DNA of 64,000 nt from Microbacterium helvum. GTDB lineage: Bacteria; Actinomycetota; Actinomycetes; Actinomycetales; Microbacteriaceae. The position numbers were made by a program, and so were the translations under genes. Each line of letters starts with the position of its first letter. Positions within the stretch are counted from its first letter, which is position 1. The DNA lies in the NCBI RefSeq assembly GCF_014779795.1, contig NZ_JACXZS010000002.1, forward strand, positions 124,001 through 188,000, written 5' to 3'. Shown piece by piece: positions 1 through 13,768 of the stretch. Under the pieces are notes generated by a model that saw only the letters and a list, made by a program, of their open reading frames with translations, did no database searches and had not been told where the DNA came from.

Positions 1-327
1 CGGGTCGTCGAGACGATCCATGTCGATCCCGACATCGCGCGCTACTGCACGGATCTCGCCCGCGCGACGCGGACGGCGCAGCATGTCGCGGTGGGTGCGT
101 CGCCCCGCGGGTCGCAGGGGCTCGTACTGCTGGGCCGGGCGTTCGCGGCGCTGGACGGTCGCGCCTACGTCCGCCCGGACGACATCAAGCACCTCGCGGT
201 CCCCGTCCTCGCGCACCGCCTCACCCTGACTCCGCAGGCCTGGGCGCAGGGCGTCGATCCCGCGTCGGTGGTATCGGCCGCCGTCGCGCAGGTGCCCGTC
301 CCGCCGACGGTCGCACAGCCGCGATGA
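1..327 (+). CDS. MoxR-family AAA ATPase, C-terminal part
   Basis: The reading frame is open from base 1, so the N-terminal Walker motifs lie outside the window. The visible 108 residues carry the MoxR lid-domain signature GASPRGSQGLVLLGRAFA followed by DGRAYVRPDDIKHLA, which is highly characteristic of the family. MoxR ATPases are thought to act as chaperones that mature or insert metal cofactors, usually together with a DUF58/VWA partner. The next gene encodes a DUF58 protein and overlaps this stop by four bases (ATGA), which supports a coupled operon. The target of the pair cannot be read from the sequence. Confidence 0.9.
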   Translation, partial: RVVETIHVDPDIARYCTDLARATRTAQHVAVGASPRGSQGLVLLGRAFAALDGRAYVRPDDIKHLAVPVLAHRLTLTPQAWAQGVDPASVVSAAVAQVPVPPTVAQPR

Positions 328-1640
328 CCGACGGCGTCCGCACGACGACCGAGACGCCGGTGCGCTGGCACCGGACGCCGGTGGTCGCGCTGGGGCTGGC
401 CGGAGCCGTGCTCCTGGCGGCCGCGGGCATCGCGTTCTCTCGTCCCGACCTCGTGGCCGTCGGGCTTCCGCTCGGGCTGGCGACGGCGTGGGCCCTCGCG
501 CGGCGACCGGCCGCCGGCATCCTCCGTCTGACGGTGGCGGCACGCTCCGGTTCGGACGATCCACAGGACGGCGTCGTCGTCGGAGAGGTGGATGCCGCGC
601 TGACGGCGGACTGGGTGCAGCTCGCCGTCGACCAGGGCGGGCTGCGCACGGGGCTGGCCGACACCGAGCCCGGTGACGCGCGGCTGCGGTCGCAGAGCCT
701 GCTGCGCCACACCGGCCCGAGTGAGCTGATCGCCGTCACGGCGCGCGGGGTCGATCAGGACGGCGCGTGGGTGTCGACGATCGGTCCGCGCACTGCGCTC
801 ACCTGGAACGCCGTGCCCGACACGGTCGCGCTGCGACAGCTGCCCGTGGCCCTGCGGCTGACGGGTCTGCACGGCGGGCACGAGGGGGCGCGGCCGGGGC
901 AGGGCGGCGACTTCCGCGACATCCATCCGTTCGCGCCGGGCGACGAGCTGCGCCGCGTCGACTGGCGTGCCACGGCACGGCTGGCGCGGCGCCCGGGGGA
1001 CCTGCTGGTGCGGCGCACCCAGGCGCTGAGCGACAGCACCGTCGTCATCGCGATCGACACCGTCGACGACCTCGGCGAGGCCGTCGCGACCTGGGGGACC
1101 GACGACCCCGAGCACAGCGGCGTGACGTCGCTCGACCTGGCCCGCCAGGCCGCGCTGTCGATCGCGACGTCGGCCGTGCAGGCGGGCGATCGCGTCGCGT
1201 ACCACGTGCTCGCCCCGGGGGGACGGACCGTTCGCGCCGGCGCCGGGGCACGCCAGCTGGCGCGGCTGCGCGACGTGATCGCGGCGACAGGGGCGAGCGA
1301 CGTCGACGTGAGGTACCGGCGGGCGCCCGTGATCGCGCACGGCTCGATCGTCTTCGTGCTGTCGACGTTCTTCGACGGGGCGGCGGCGGAGCTCGCGACG
1401 CACTGGCGCGCCGCCGGCCACGCGGTGGTGGCCGTCGACATCCTGCCCTCACCGCACGCCGAGCGGCTCAGCCGTGAGCAGCTGCTCGCGACGCGGACCC
1501 TCCTCGCCGAGCGCGAGGAGGTGTTCGCCGAGCTGCGGGCGACCGGGATCGACGTGGTGCCGTGGGCGGGCGACTCGCCCGACATCGCACTGCGGGTGGC
1601 GGCACGCGGGCAGCAGCGGCGGCGGGCGGTGCGGCGATGA
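324..1640 (+). CDS. DUF58 domain-containing membrane-anchored protein
   Basis: 438 residues. Two hydrophobic segments lie near residues 19-40 and 44-58, followed by a long soluble region. The DUF58 core is recognisable near residues 195-215 (DFRDIHPFAPGDELRRVDWR), with a VWA-like fold after it (VVIAIDTVDDLG; SIVFVLSTFFDG). Family knowledge: DUF58 proteins partner with MoxR ATPases and are often followed by transglutaminase or membrane genes. The start overlaps the moxR stop (ATGA), and the stop is overlapped in turn by the next gene, so the three are probably translationally coupled. The exact function is unknown. Confidence 0.9.
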   Translation: MTDGVRTTTETPVRWHRTPVVALGLAGAVLLAAAGIAFSRPDLVAVGLPLGLATAWALARRPAAGILRLTVAARSGSDDPQDGVVVGEVDAALTADWVQLAVDQGGLRTGLADTEPGDARLRSQSLLRHTGPSELIAVTARGVDQDGAWVSTIGPRTALTWNAVPDTVALRQLPVALRLTGLHGGHEGARPGQGGDFRDIHPFAPGDELRRVDWRATARLARRPGDLLVRRTQALSDSTVVIAIDTVDDLGEAVATWGTDDPEHSGVTSLDLARQAALSIATSAVQAGDRVAYHVLAPGGRTVRAGAGARQLARLRDVIAATGASDVDVRYRRAPVIAHGSIVFVLSTFFDGAAAELATHWRAAGHAVVAVDILPSPHAERLSREQLLATRTLLAEREEVFAELRATGIDVVPWAGDSPDIALRVAARGQQRRRAVRR

Positions 1641-2218
1641 CGGCCCGGACGCACACCTTCCGCGTGCGGGCGGGCCTTCCGGCCGCGGTGCTGCGGGTGC
1701 TGCTCGTCGCGGTGACCGCCGCCGGCGCCTTCGCACTCGTGCCGGTGCCGATGTGGCGGGGCCTCGCGATCGTCGCGGCGGTGGTCGGCGCGCTCCTGCC
1801 GCGCTCGCTGGGCGGATGGATCGGCGGGGCATGCGTCGGACTGGGGATGCTCCTCGCCGAGCCGCAGCCGGCGCAGACCGCGGTCGGCGTCCTGGTGGTG
1901 CACGCCATCCATGTGCTCGCGTCGCTCTCGTGGACGGTCCCGGCGCGATCGTGGATCTCGGTGCGGGCCCTGGTCCCGACGCTCCGCCGCTTCGTCGTGA
2001 TCCAGCTCGTGGCGCAGTCCCTGGCGTTCGGGGTCGCGATGCTCACGACGCCCGAGGACGGCGCGGGCATGGCGTGGGCCGCGCTCGCCGGCGCGGTGGT
2101 GCTGGCGGTGGCGGTCGGGTTCGGACTGTACGCGCTGCGCCGGGCGGATTCGAGTGCGGACGCCGTTCACAGCCCACGCGCAGGGGGATCCGGAGCCGAT
2201 GTCGGAGGCCCCGCCTAG
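1637..2218 (+). CDS. Small polytopic membrane protein in the moxR-DUF58 operon
   Basis: 193 residues from the ATG that overlaps the DUF58 stop (ATGA). The frame is open further upstream, but the overlap makes this the natural start. Four to five hydrophobic segments alternate with short basic loops, and the C-terminal tail is polar and low in complexity (residues about 175-193). I recognise no named domain. Its position suggests a membrane partner of the MoxR/DUF58 pair, which is inference only. The TAG stop is also the first three bases of the uvrA -10 box. Confidence 0.75.
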   Translation: MTARTHTFRVRAGLPAAVLRVLLVAVTAAGAFALVPVPMWRGLAIVAAVVGALLPRSLGGWIGGACVGLGMLLAEPQPAQTAVGVLVVHAIHVLASLSWTVPARSWISVRALVPTLRRFVVIQLVAQSLAFGVAMLTTPEDGAGMAWAALAGAVVLAVAVGFGLYALRRADSSADAVHSPRAGGSGADVGGPA

Positions 2219-2221
2219 ACT
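2216..2221 (+). promoter_or_regulatory. -10 box TAGACT of leaderless uvrA
   Basis: TAGACT ends six bases before the GTG of uvrA, so transcription should begin on or next to the start codon. No Shine-Dalgarno sequence is present. The TAG is the stop codon of the preceding gene. Confidence 0.75.
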
Positions 2222-2227
2222 TGTCGG

Positions 2228-5176
<2,949 letters not shown>

Positions 5177-5181
5177 GCGGC

Positions 5182-7116
5182 ATGGCACGATCCGCTCCGA
5201 CCGTCCCGTACAAGCCGAAGCCGGGGGAGATCCCCACCAACCCGGGGGTCTACCGTTTCCGCGACGCGGACGGCCGCGTGCTGTACGTCGGCAAGGCGAA
5301 GAACCTGCGGGCGCGGCTGTCGAACTACTTCGCCCCGCTGCACACGCTGCACGAGCGCACGCGCCGCATGGTGACGACGGCCGCGTCGGTGGAGTGGACG
5401 GTCGTCGCGACCGACGTGGACTCGCTGCAGCTCGAGTACCAGTGGATCAAGGAGTTCGACCCGCCCTTCAACGTCCGCTACAAGGACGACAAGTCGTACC
5501 CGTTCATGGCGATCACCCTCGCCGACGAGGCGCCGCGCGTCATCGTGACGCGCAACCGCCGCATTCCGGGGGCGAAGTACTTCGGCCCGTACCCGAAGGT
5601 GTGGGCGGTGCACGACACGATCGACCTGATGATCAAGGTCTTCCCGATCCGCACGTGCAGCGACTCGTCGTACAAGAAGGCGATGGCGACGGGGCGGCCC
5701 TGCTTCCCCGGGCAGATCGGCCGCTGCGGCGGACCGTGCTCGATGAAGGTGACGATCGAGGAGCACCGCGCGATCGTCGACGACTTCATCGCCTTCATGT
5801 CCGGCGGCGACCAGCGCTTCACCCGGGCGCTCACCGCGCGCATGCGCGAGGCATCCGCCGCCATGGACTACGAGGCCGCCGCCGTCTACCGCGACAAGCT
5901 GCAGTCGATCGACGCCGTGCTCAACAAGAGCGCGCTCGTGCTGGCCGCCGACACCGACGCCGACCTGTTCGGCATCGCCGAGGACGAGCTGGCCGCGACG
6001 GTCCAGCACTTCGTGATCCGCGGCGGGCGCGTGCGAGGCGTGCGGGCGACGACGATCGAGAAGGAGATCGACATCACCGGCGGCGATCTCGTCGACCAGG
6101 TGCTGCAGCGCACCTACGGCAACGCGGCGGCTGCCGACATCCCGAAGCAGGTGCTCGTGCCGGCGCTGCCCGAGGACGCCGCAGATCTCGAGGAGTGGCT
6201 GCGCGAGCGTCGGGGAAAGAACGTCACCATCCAGGTCGCGCAGCGCGGCGCGAAGGCCGACCTGATGCGCACCGCGACCCTCAACGCGCAGCAGGCGCTC
6301 ATGCTGCACAAGACGCGGCGGACGAGCGACTACGTGGCCCGCACGCAGGCCCTCACCGACCTGCAGGAGGCGCTGGGCCTGGCCGAGGCGCCGCTGCGCA
6401 TCGAGTGCTACGACGTGTCGCACCTGAGCGGCACGAACGTCGTGGCGTCGATGGTCGTGTTCGAGGACGGCCTGCCCCGCAAGGATCAGTACCGCTCCTT
6501 CGGCGTCGCCGAGACCACCGACGACACCGACTCGCTCTACCAGGTGCTGACGCGTCGGCTCGCGTACCTGGACCGGCCGGAAGAGAACGAGGATGCCGCA
6601 CCGCCTGTCGATCCGATGACCGCGGCGACCTCGGACGGCGAGGTCGTGACCGAACGCCGCAGGCCGCGGTTCGCGTACCGGCCGCAGCTGCTGGTCGTCG
6701 ACGGCGGCCAGCCCCAGGTGGCGGCGGCGGCGCGGGCGCTGCGGGACGCCGGCCACGAAGAGATCGCGCTGTGCGGCATCGCCAAGCGCCTGGAGGAGGT
6801 GTGGCTGCCGGACGAGGAGTACCCGGTGATCCTACCGCGCACGTCCGAGGCGCTGTATCTGCTGCAGCGTCTGCGCGACGAGGCGCATCGGTTCGCGATC
6901 ACGCATCAGCGCCGCCGCCGGCGCCGCGACATCCAGAGCGTCCTGGCGGAGGTGCCGGGCCTCGGCGAGGCGCGCATCAAGGCGCTGCTGCGGCATTTCG
7001 GCTCGGTCGCCGCTCTCAAGAAGGCGACGCCCGAAGAGATCGCCGAGCTGCCCGGCGTCGGGCCGAAGCTGGCTGCGGCGGTGCACGCGCATCTCGCCGC
7101 GCCGGTGGATGGGTAG
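5182..7116 (+). CDS. uvrC: Excinuclease ABC subunit C
   Basis: 644 residues. The N-terminal GIY-YIG nuclease starts at NPGVYRFRD...[18 protein letters not shown] (UvrB-binding) segment lies near residues 205-240, an RNase H-like endonuclease domain includes [11 protein letters not shown] and [11 protein letters not shown], and a C-terminal tandem helix-hairpin-helix ([30 protein letters not shown]) ends the protein. It makes both incisions around a lesion handed over by UvrA/UvrB. The ATG lies five bases after uvrA, so the two are probably cotranscribed; uvrB is not in the window. Its TAG stop forms the beginning of the rapZ -10 box. Confidence 0.98.
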   Translation: MARSAPTVPYKPKPGEIPTNPGVYRFRDADGRVLYVGKAKNLRARLSNYFAPLHTLHERTRRMVTTAASVEWTVVATDVDSLQLEYQWIKEFDPPFNVRYKDDKSYPFMAITLADEAPRVIVTRNRRIPGAKYFGPYPKVWAVHDTIDLMIKVFPIRTCSDSSYKKAMATGRPCFPGQIGRCGGPCSMKVTIEEHRAIVDDFIAFMSGGDQRFTRALTARMREASAAMDYEAAAVYRDKLQSIDAVLNKSALVLAADTDADLFGIAEDELAATVQHFVIRGGRVRGVRATTIEKEIDITGGDLVDQVLQRTYGNAAAADIPKQVLVPALPEDAADLEEWLRERRGKNVTIQVAQRGAKADLMRTATLNAQQALMLHKTRRTSDYVARTQALTDLQEALGLAEAPLRIECYDVSHLSGTNVVASMVVFEDGLPRKDQYRSFGVAETTDDTDSLYQVLTRRLAYLDRPEENEDAAPPVDPMTAATSDGEVVTERRRPRFAYRPQLLVVDGGQPQVAAAARALRDAGHEEIALCGIAKRLEEVWLPDEEYPVILPRTSEALYLLQRLRDEAHRFAITHQRRRRRRDIQSVLAEVPGLGEARIKALLRHFGSVAALKKATPEEIAELPGVGPKLAAAVHAHLAAPVDG

Positions 7117-7119
7117 GCT
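7114..7119 (+). promoter_or_regulatory. -10 box TAGGCT upstream of rapZ
   Basis: TAGGCT overlaps the uvrC stop codon. Transcription from it would start near 7126, after the upstream in-frame ATG at 7109 and before the ATG at 7142, which helps choose the rapZ start. Confidence 0.6.
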
Positions 7120-7141
7120 GGGCACGACGACGGGGGTGGTC

Positions 7142-8026
7142 ATGACCGAGGCGACACGGCACGAGACAGCCGGAGAAGTGCTGATCGTGACCGGGATGTC
7201 GGGTGCCGGGCGTTCGACGGCGGCCAACGCGCTCGAGGACCTCGGCTGGTACGTCGTCGACAACCTGCCGCCTCAGATGCTCAAGCCGCTGCTGGACCTC
7301 ACCGAGATGGCCGGGGGAGTGCTGCCGCGCGTGGCGGTGGTCGTCGACGTGCGCGGACGCGACCTGTTCTCGGACCTTCCCGAGGCGATGCGGGCTCTGC
7401 GTGAGCGCCGGCAGATCAGGCTCATGTTCCTGGACGCGTCGGACGACGTGCTGGTGCGCCGCTTCGAGGCGGTGAGGCGCCCCCATCCGCTGCAGGGCGG
7501 GGGCACGATCCTCGACGGCATCCGTCTCGAGCGTGCGCGGCTCGCGGCGGTGCGCGAGAGCGCAGATGTGCTCGTCGACACGTCGTCGTACAACATCCAC
7601 CAGCTGGCGACCCAGGTGACGGACCTGTTCACCGAAGCGGGGACTGCCCGACACACGCTCACTCTGCTGAGCTTCGGGTTCAAGTACGGACTGCCGCCGG
7701 ACGCCGACCTCGTGGCCGACATGCGGTTCCTGCCCAACCCGTTCTGGGACGAGCGGCTGCGGCCCTTCACCGGCGAGGATGCCGAGGTGCGCGAGTACGT
7801 CCTGGCGCAAGAGGGTGCCCGCGAGTTCCTCGACGCCTACACGCAGGCGCTGCGCCCCGTGCTCGCGGGCTACCAGCGTGAGAACAAGAGCCACTCCGTG
7901 GTCGCCATCGGCTGCACCGGCGGCAAGCACCGCTCGGTCGTCATGGTGCGTGAGCTGGCCGAGCGACTGGCTTCGGCGCCGGGCGTGGCGGTCCGCATCA
8001 GCGACCGCGACCTCGGCCGCGAGTGA
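7142..8026 (+). CDS. rapZ: RNase adapter protein RapZ
   Basis: 294 residues from ATG 7142. The in-frame ATG at 7109 lies upstream of the likely transcription start and adds 11 poorly conserved residues; GTG 7136 is also possible. Walker A is GMSGAGRS near residue 18, followed by [11 protein letters not shown], and the C-terminal half contains HPFWDE-type residues ([12 protein letters not shown]) and [11 protein letters not shown]. Family role: P-loop nucleotide-binding protein that senses cell-envelope precursors and in Escherichia coli guides RNase E to a small RNA. Its actinobacterial role is less clear. It is followed directly by whiA; the yvcK gene often found between them is missing here. 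Confidence 0.93.
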   Translation: MTEATRHETAGEVLIVTGMSGAGRSTAANALEDLGWYVVDNLPPQMLKPLLDLTEMAGGVLPRVAVVVDVRGRDLFSDLPEAMRALRERRQIRLMFLDASDDVLVRRFEAVRRPHPLQGGGTILDGIRLERARLAAVRESADVLVDTSSYNIHQLATQVTDLFTEAGTARHTLTLLSFGFKYGLPPDADLVADMRFLPNPFWDERLRPFTGEDAEVREYVLAQEGAREFLDAYTQALRPVLAGYQRENKSHSVVAIGCTGGKHRSVVMVRELAERLASAPGVAVRISDRDLGRE

Positions 8027-8058
8027 CCCGCATCGGGGCGCGAACGGATCCGGCCGAG

Positions 8059-8064
8059 TAGGCT
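8059..8064 (+). promoter_or_regulatory. -10 box TAGGCT upstream of whiA
   Basis: TAGGCT in the rapZ-whiA gap predicts a start near 8071 and an untranslated leader of about 45 bases before GTG 8115, so this gene is not leaderless, unlike several neighbours. Confidence 0.5.
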
Positions 8065-8114
8065 GGACCGTCGTTCCGCACCGAACGCACCCGAACCTGG
8101 ACGAATGGAGACCC

Positions 8115-9092
8115 GTGTCGCTGACCGCTGACGTGAAGGCCGAGCTGATCACCGTGCGCGACCCGCGCCCGACGGCGCGGGTGGCCGAGCTCACGTCGCT
8201 GCTGCGGTTCTCGGGCGGTCTGCACTCCATCGCCAACCGCGTCGCGGTCGAGGCCGAGCTGGACTCCAGCGTGCTGGCCCGCCGCACCGCCCGCGACCTC
8301 GTCGAGCTGTACGGCGTGAGGCCCGAGCTCGTGCACGTGCAGGGATCGGGCGCACGCGCCGGCGGGCACTACGCCGTCCGCGTGATCGAGGGCGGCGAGA
8401 CCCTCGCCCGCCAGACCGGTCTGCTCGACCAGCGGCGCCGCCCCGTTCGAGGCCTCCCCAACAAGCTCACCACCGGCTCGCGCGGCGATCTCGCCGCGAT
8501 CTGGCGCGGCGCGTTCCTCGCCGCCGGCACCCTGAGCGACCCCGGGCGCTCCGCCGCACTGGAGATCACGTGCCCGTCATCCGAGGCCGCGATGGCGCTC
8601 GTCGGCGCCGCGCACCGCCTCGACATCGCCGGCAAGGCGCGCGAGGTGCGCGGCATCCCGCGCGTCGTCGTGCGCGAGGGCGAGGCGATCCGCGCGGCGC
8701 TGGCGGCCATGGGCGCCGTCAAGGCCGCCGCCGAGTGGGATCAGATGCGTCAGCGCCGCGAGGTCCGTGCCGGCGTGAACCGTCTCGTCAACTTCGACGA
8801 CGCCAATCTGCGCCGGTCGGCGCAGGCCGCCGTCGCCGCGTGCGCGCGCGTCGAGCGAGCCCTCGAGATCCTCGCCGACGACGTGCCCGACCACCTGCGT
8901 CAGGCCGGCGAGCTCCGCCTCGCCCACCGCGACGCGAGCCTCGACGAGCTCGGCCACCACGCCGACCCTCCGCTCACGAAGGACGCCGTCGCCGGGCGCA
9001 TCCGCCGCCTCCTCGCGATGGCCGACAAGAAGGCCGAGACCGAGGGTCTTCCGGGCACCGAGTCCGCCGTGCCGGCCGGCATCGAGGACTGA
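8115..9092 (+). CDS. whiA: DNA-binding protein WhiA
   Basis: 325 residues from GTG 8115, four bases after a GGAG. The N-terminal half is the LAGLIDADG-like domain that has lost nuclease residues ([31 protein letters not shown]). The C-terminal helix-turn-helix includes [37 protein letters not shown]. In Streptomyces WhiA controls sporulation septation with WhiB; in non-sporulating actinobacteria it is thought to influence division and chromosome segregation. A strong intrinsic terminator closes the gene. Confidence 0.96.
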   Translation: MSLTADVKAELITVRDPRPTARVAELTSLLRFSGGLHSIANRVAVEAELDSSVLARRTARDLVELYGVRPELVHVQGSGARAGGHYAVRVIEGGETLARQTGLLDQRRRPVRGLPNKLTTGSRGDLAAIWRGAFLAAGTLSDPGRSAALEITCPSSEAAMALVGAAHRLDIAGKAREVRGIPRVVVREGEAIRAALAAMGAVKAAAEWDQMRQRREVRAGVNRLVNFDDANLRRSAQAAVAACARVERALEILADDVPDHLRQAGELRLAHRDASLDELGHHADPPLTKDAVAGRIRRLLAMADKKAETEGLPGTESAVPAGIED

Positions 9093-9110
9093 CACCGAGA
9101 TCATCTGACG

Positions 9111-9142
9111 AAGGGATGCCGCGGCTCGCGGCATCCCTTTTT
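9111..9142 (+). terminator. Intrinsic terminator after whiA
   Basis: A perfect 13-bp stem (9111-9123 with 9127-9139) around the loop GCT is followed by more T residues, giving TTTTT at 9138-9142. It is the clearest Rho-independent terminator in the window. Confidence 0.9.
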
Positions 9143-9191
9143 CACATGTCACAGTGGGAAGCAACCCCCGCGCCGTCGCGTTGCCGCTCAG

Positions 9192-9197
9192 TAGGAT
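9192..9197 (+). promoter_or_regulatory. -10 box TAGGAT upstream of sodA
   Basis: TAGGAT lies between the whiA terminator and sodA and predicts a leader of about 55 bases containing the purine-rich GGAAGAAGAGAAC just before ATG 9259. Confidence 0.5.
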
Positions 9198-9258
9198 GAA
9201 TCCGTCACCCTCGCTGCGCCGAGGTCTTCACGGCGCGCGCCGACAGGAAGAAGAGAAC

Positions 9259-9885
9259 ATGGCGAAGTACACCTTGCCCGACCTCCCCTACGACTACGCC
9301 GCGCTGGAGCCGCACATCAGCGGCAAGATCATGCAGCTGCACCACGACAAGCACCACCAGGCGTACGTCACCGGGGCCAACACCGCGCTCGAGCAGCTCG
9401 CCGAGGCCCGCGAGACGGGCAACCTCGCGAACGTCAACAAGCTCGAGAAGGATCTCGCGTTCCACCTCGGCGGTCACGTCAACCACTCCATCTTCTGGAC
9501 CAACCTGTCGCCGGATGGCGGCGGCGAGCCCGAGGGCGAGCTGCGCGCCGCGATCGACGAGTTCTTCGGCGGCTTCGACAAGTTCCAGGCGCACTTCGCG
9601 GCCGCGGCCAACGGCATCCAGGGCTCCGGCTGGGCCGTCCTCAGCTGGGACCCGATCGGTGAGCAGCTGATCATCCAGCAGCTCTTCGACCAGCAGGGCA
9701 ACACCGCGCAGGGCACGATCCCGCTGTTCCAGCTCGACATGTGGGAGCACGCGTTCTACCTGGACTACCTCAACGTCAAGGCGGACTACGTCAAGGCCGT
9801 CTGGAACATCGCCAACTGGCAGAACGTCGCGCAGCGTCTCGACGCCGCCCGTTCGAAGACCTCGGGCCTGCTGGTACTGTCATAG
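9259..9885 (+). CDS. sodA: Superoxide dismutase (Mn/Fe family)
   Basis: 208 residues. Metal-ligand regions are intact: an N-terminal histidine in KIMQLHHDKHHQAYV, a second in HLGGHVNHSIFW, and the C-terminal DMWEHAFYLDYLNVKADY carrying Asp and His ligands. It dismutates superoxide to hydrogen peroxide and oxygen in the cytoplasm. I cannot tell Mn from Fe preference by eye. The start is ATG 9259 after a purine-rich leader; upstream codons of the frame look non-coding. It has its own promoter and sits between whiA and gap, an insertion in an otherwise classic order. Confidence 0.96.
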   Translation: MAKYTLPDLPYDYAALEPHISGKIMQLHHDKHHQAYVTGANTALEQLAEARETGNLANVNKLEKDLAFHLGGHVNHSIFWTNLSPDGGGEPEGELRAAIDEFFGGFDKFQAHFAAAANGIQGSGWAVLSWDPIGEQLIIQQLFDQQGNTAQGTIPLFQLDMWEHAFYLDYLNVKADYVKAVWNIANWQNVAQRLDAARSKTSGLLVLS

Positions 9886-10998
<1,113 letters not shown>

Positions 10999-11006
10999 AC
11001 ACCGCC

Positions 11007-12211
11007 ATGGCCCTGCGCACCCTCAGCACCCTGGGTCCGCTGGCCGGCAAGCGTGTCATCGTCCGTGCTGACCTGAACGTTCCTCTCCAGGACCAGGTCA
11101 TCACGGACGATGGCCGTGTGCGGGCCACGCTCCCCACCCTCAACGCTCTGATCAATCAGGGCGCCCGCGTCGTCGTCTGCTCCCACCTCGGGCGCCCTGA
11201 CGGCGCACCCGACCCGAAGTACAGCCTCGAGCCGGTCGCGCAGCGACTGTCCGAGCTGCTCGGCAAGCCGGTCGCGTTCGCGCGCGACACCGTGGGGGAG
11301 TCGGCCCACGAGGCCGTCGCCGCCCTCGAAGACGGTGACGTCGCGGTCATCGAGAACCTGCGCTTCAACCCCGGCGAGACCGCCAAGGACGACGCGGCGC
11401 GTCGCGCCTTCGCGGAGGAGCTCGCGGCCCTGGGCGACGTGCTCGTCTCGGACGGGTTCGGTGTCGTGCACCGCAAGCAGGCCTCGGTCTACGACCTCGC
11501 CGAGATCCTGCCGTCGGCGGCCGGGTTCCTCATCGAGAAGGAGGTCGACGTCCTCGACCGTCTGACCGAGAACCCCGAGCGCCCGTACGCGGTCGTGCTC
11601 GGCGGCTCGAAGGTCAGCGACAAGCTGGGCGTCATCGCGCACCTGCTGCCGCGCGCCGACAAGATCCTCGTCGGCGGCGGCATGCTGTTCACCTTCCTCG
11701 CGGCGCAGGGCTACAAGGTGGGCAAGAGCCTGCTCGAAGTCGACCAGATCGAGACGGTCAAGGGATACATCGCGGATGCCGCCGAGCGCGGCGTCGAGCT
11801 GATCCTCCCTGTCGACGCGGTCATGGCCTCGGCGTTCGCCGCTGACGCGGACCACGTGGTCGCCGCTGCCGATGCGCTGGAGGACACCCCGTTCGGCGCC
11901 GACGGGCTCGGTCTCGACATCGGCCCGCAGACGGCCGAGCTGTTCGCCGCGGCGATCCGCTCCTCGACCACCGTGTTCTGGAACGGCCCCATGGGTGTCT
12001 TCGAGATGCCCGCGTTCGCCGCGGGCACGAAGGCGGTCGCCAAGGCGCTCACCGCCGTGGACGGCCTGTCGGTCGTCGGCGGCGGCGACTCCGCCGCGGC
12101 GGTGCGTCAGCTCGGATTCACCGACGACCAGTTCGGTCACATCTCGACGGGCGGTGGCGCGAGCCTGGAGTTCCTCGAAGGCAAGAAGCTCCCCGGACTG
12201 GAGGTCCTCGG

Positions 12212-12221
<10 letters not shown>
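11007..12221 (+). CDS. pgk: Phosphoglycerate kinase
   Basis: 404 residues. N-terminal substrate motif [23 protein letters not shown], the hinge region [16 protein letters not shown], and the nucleotide motif [18 protein letters not shown] are present. It transfers the acyl phosphate of 1,3-bisphosphoglycerate to ADP. The start is ATG 11007, close behind gap. The 3' end overlaps tpiA by ten bases, suggesting coupling. Confidence 0.98.
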
Positions 12222-13003
<782 letters not shown>

Positions 13004-13011
13004 CGCCGTTT

Positions 13012-13046
13012 CCGGCGGGCGGCGAGGATTCCTCGCCGCCCGCCGG
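13012..13046 (+). terminator. Perfect 16-bp hairpin after tpiA
   Basis: 16 perfectly paired, almost all G-C positions with a three-base ATT loop, starting nine bases after the tpiA stop. There is no T-run, so termination could be incomplete or factor-assisted. Confidence 0.7.
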
Positions 13047-13054
13047 CCTACACG

Positions 13055-13060
13055 TATACT
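13055..13060 (+). promoter_or_regulatory. -10 box TATACT upstream of secG
   Basis: TATACT, close to the ideal -10, follows the tpiA hairpin and predicts a start near 13067 and a leader of about 43 bases. Confidence 0.6.
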
Positions 13061-13068
13061 TGACCCTT

Positions 13069-13091
13069 GTGCGATCGGCGAATGATCGCAC
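13069..13091 (+). promoter_or_regulatory. Hairpin in the secG 5' leader
   Basis: GTGCGATC and GATCGCAC form a perfect 8-bp stem around GGCGAAT, beginning almost at the predicted transcript 5' end. The Shine-Dalgarno region AAAGG follows, about ten bases before GTG 13110. It may protect the 5' end or modulate translation. Confidence 0.45.
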
Positions 13092-13109
13092 CGAAAGGCT
13101 TCAACGACT

Positions 13110-13358
13110 GTGCAGATCATCGAGTTCGTCCTGCAGGTGCTTCTCGGCATCACGAGTCTCCTGCTGACCCTTCTCATCCTGCTCCACAAGGGGCGCGGCG
13201 GCGGCCTGTCCGACATGTTCGGCGGCGGCATGACCTCGGCCCTCGGCTCGTCGGGTCTCGCGGAGCGCAACCTCAACCGCTTCACCGTGATCCTCGCGCT
13301 GGTGTGGTTCGCGGCGATCGTGGCCCTCGGCCTCATCACGAAGTTCCAGGCGATCTGA
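13110..13358 (+). CDS. secG: Preprotein translocase subunit SecG
   Basis: 82 residues from GTG 13110. Two transmembrane helices (IEFVLQVLLGITSLLLTLLI and FTVILALVWFAAIVALGLI) flank the conserved cytoplasmic loop KGRGGGLSDMFGGG. SecG assists SecYEG-mediated protein export. It has a separate promoter despite following tpiA, and its TGA overlaps the rbpA ATG by one base. Confidence 0.97.
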   Translation: MQIIEFVLQVLLGITSLLLTLLILLHKGRGGGLSDMFGGGMTSALGSSGLAERNLNRFTVILALVWFAAIVALGLITKFQAI

Positions 13359-13714
13359 TGGCGACCGGAGGCAACGCGATCCGCGGCACCCGCGTCGGTG
13401 CCGGACCCATGGGCGAGCAGGACCACGGCTTCCACGCCGAGCGTGTCGCCATCTCTTACTGGGACGCCCTGGGCAACGAGACCGTCCGCTACTTCGCGGC
13501 CGGCATCCCCGAAGAAGAGATCCCCGACACGATCGACTCGCCCCACTCGGGCCTGCCCGCCGGCCGCGACAAAGAGAACCCGCCGGCACTCGCCAAGACC
13601 GAGCCGTACAAGACGCACCTCGCCTACGTGAAGGAGCGCCGCACCGAAGAAGAGGCCGAGCAGCTTCTCGACGACGCGCTGCAGCAGCTGCGTGAGCGTC
13701 GCGGTCAGGACTGA
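13358..13714 (+). CDS. rbpA: RNA polymerase-binding protein RbpA
   Basis: 118 residues. The protein has the expected RbpA order: an N-terminal tail (NAIRGTRVGAGPMG), a core with the YFAAGIPEEEIPDTIDSP-type segment, and a C-terminal sigma-interaction helix near residues 85-112. RbpA binds RNA polymerase and the housekeeping sigma factor and stabilises open complexes. This is an actinobacteria-specific protein and one of the best phylum markers in the window. It shares one base with the secG stop and ends at a hairpin that also serves the convergent pgl. Confidence 0.95.
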   Translation: MATGGNAIRGTRVGAGPMGEQDHGFHAERVAISYWDALGNETVRYFAAGIPEEEIPDTIDSPHSGLPAGRDKENPPALAKTEPYKTHLAYVKERRTEEEAEQLLDDALQQLRERRGQD

Positions 13715-13731
13715 GTCTCAGCGACAGACAG

Positions 13732-13766
13732 AAGAAGAGCGGGTGCCGACGGCACCCGCTCTTCTT
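13732..13766. terminator. Bidirectional terminator between rbpA and pgl
   Basis: A perfect 16-bp stem with loop GAC lies in the convergent gap; the outer arm reads AAGAAGAGC on one side and GCTCTTCTT on the other, so U-rich ends form in both directions. Confidence 0.85.
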
Positions 13767-13768
13767 CG

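Noticed and set aside
7109..7141. Upstream ATG for rapZ
   Set aside because: It lies before the likely transcription start from the TAGGCT box and adds residues unlike the family start.
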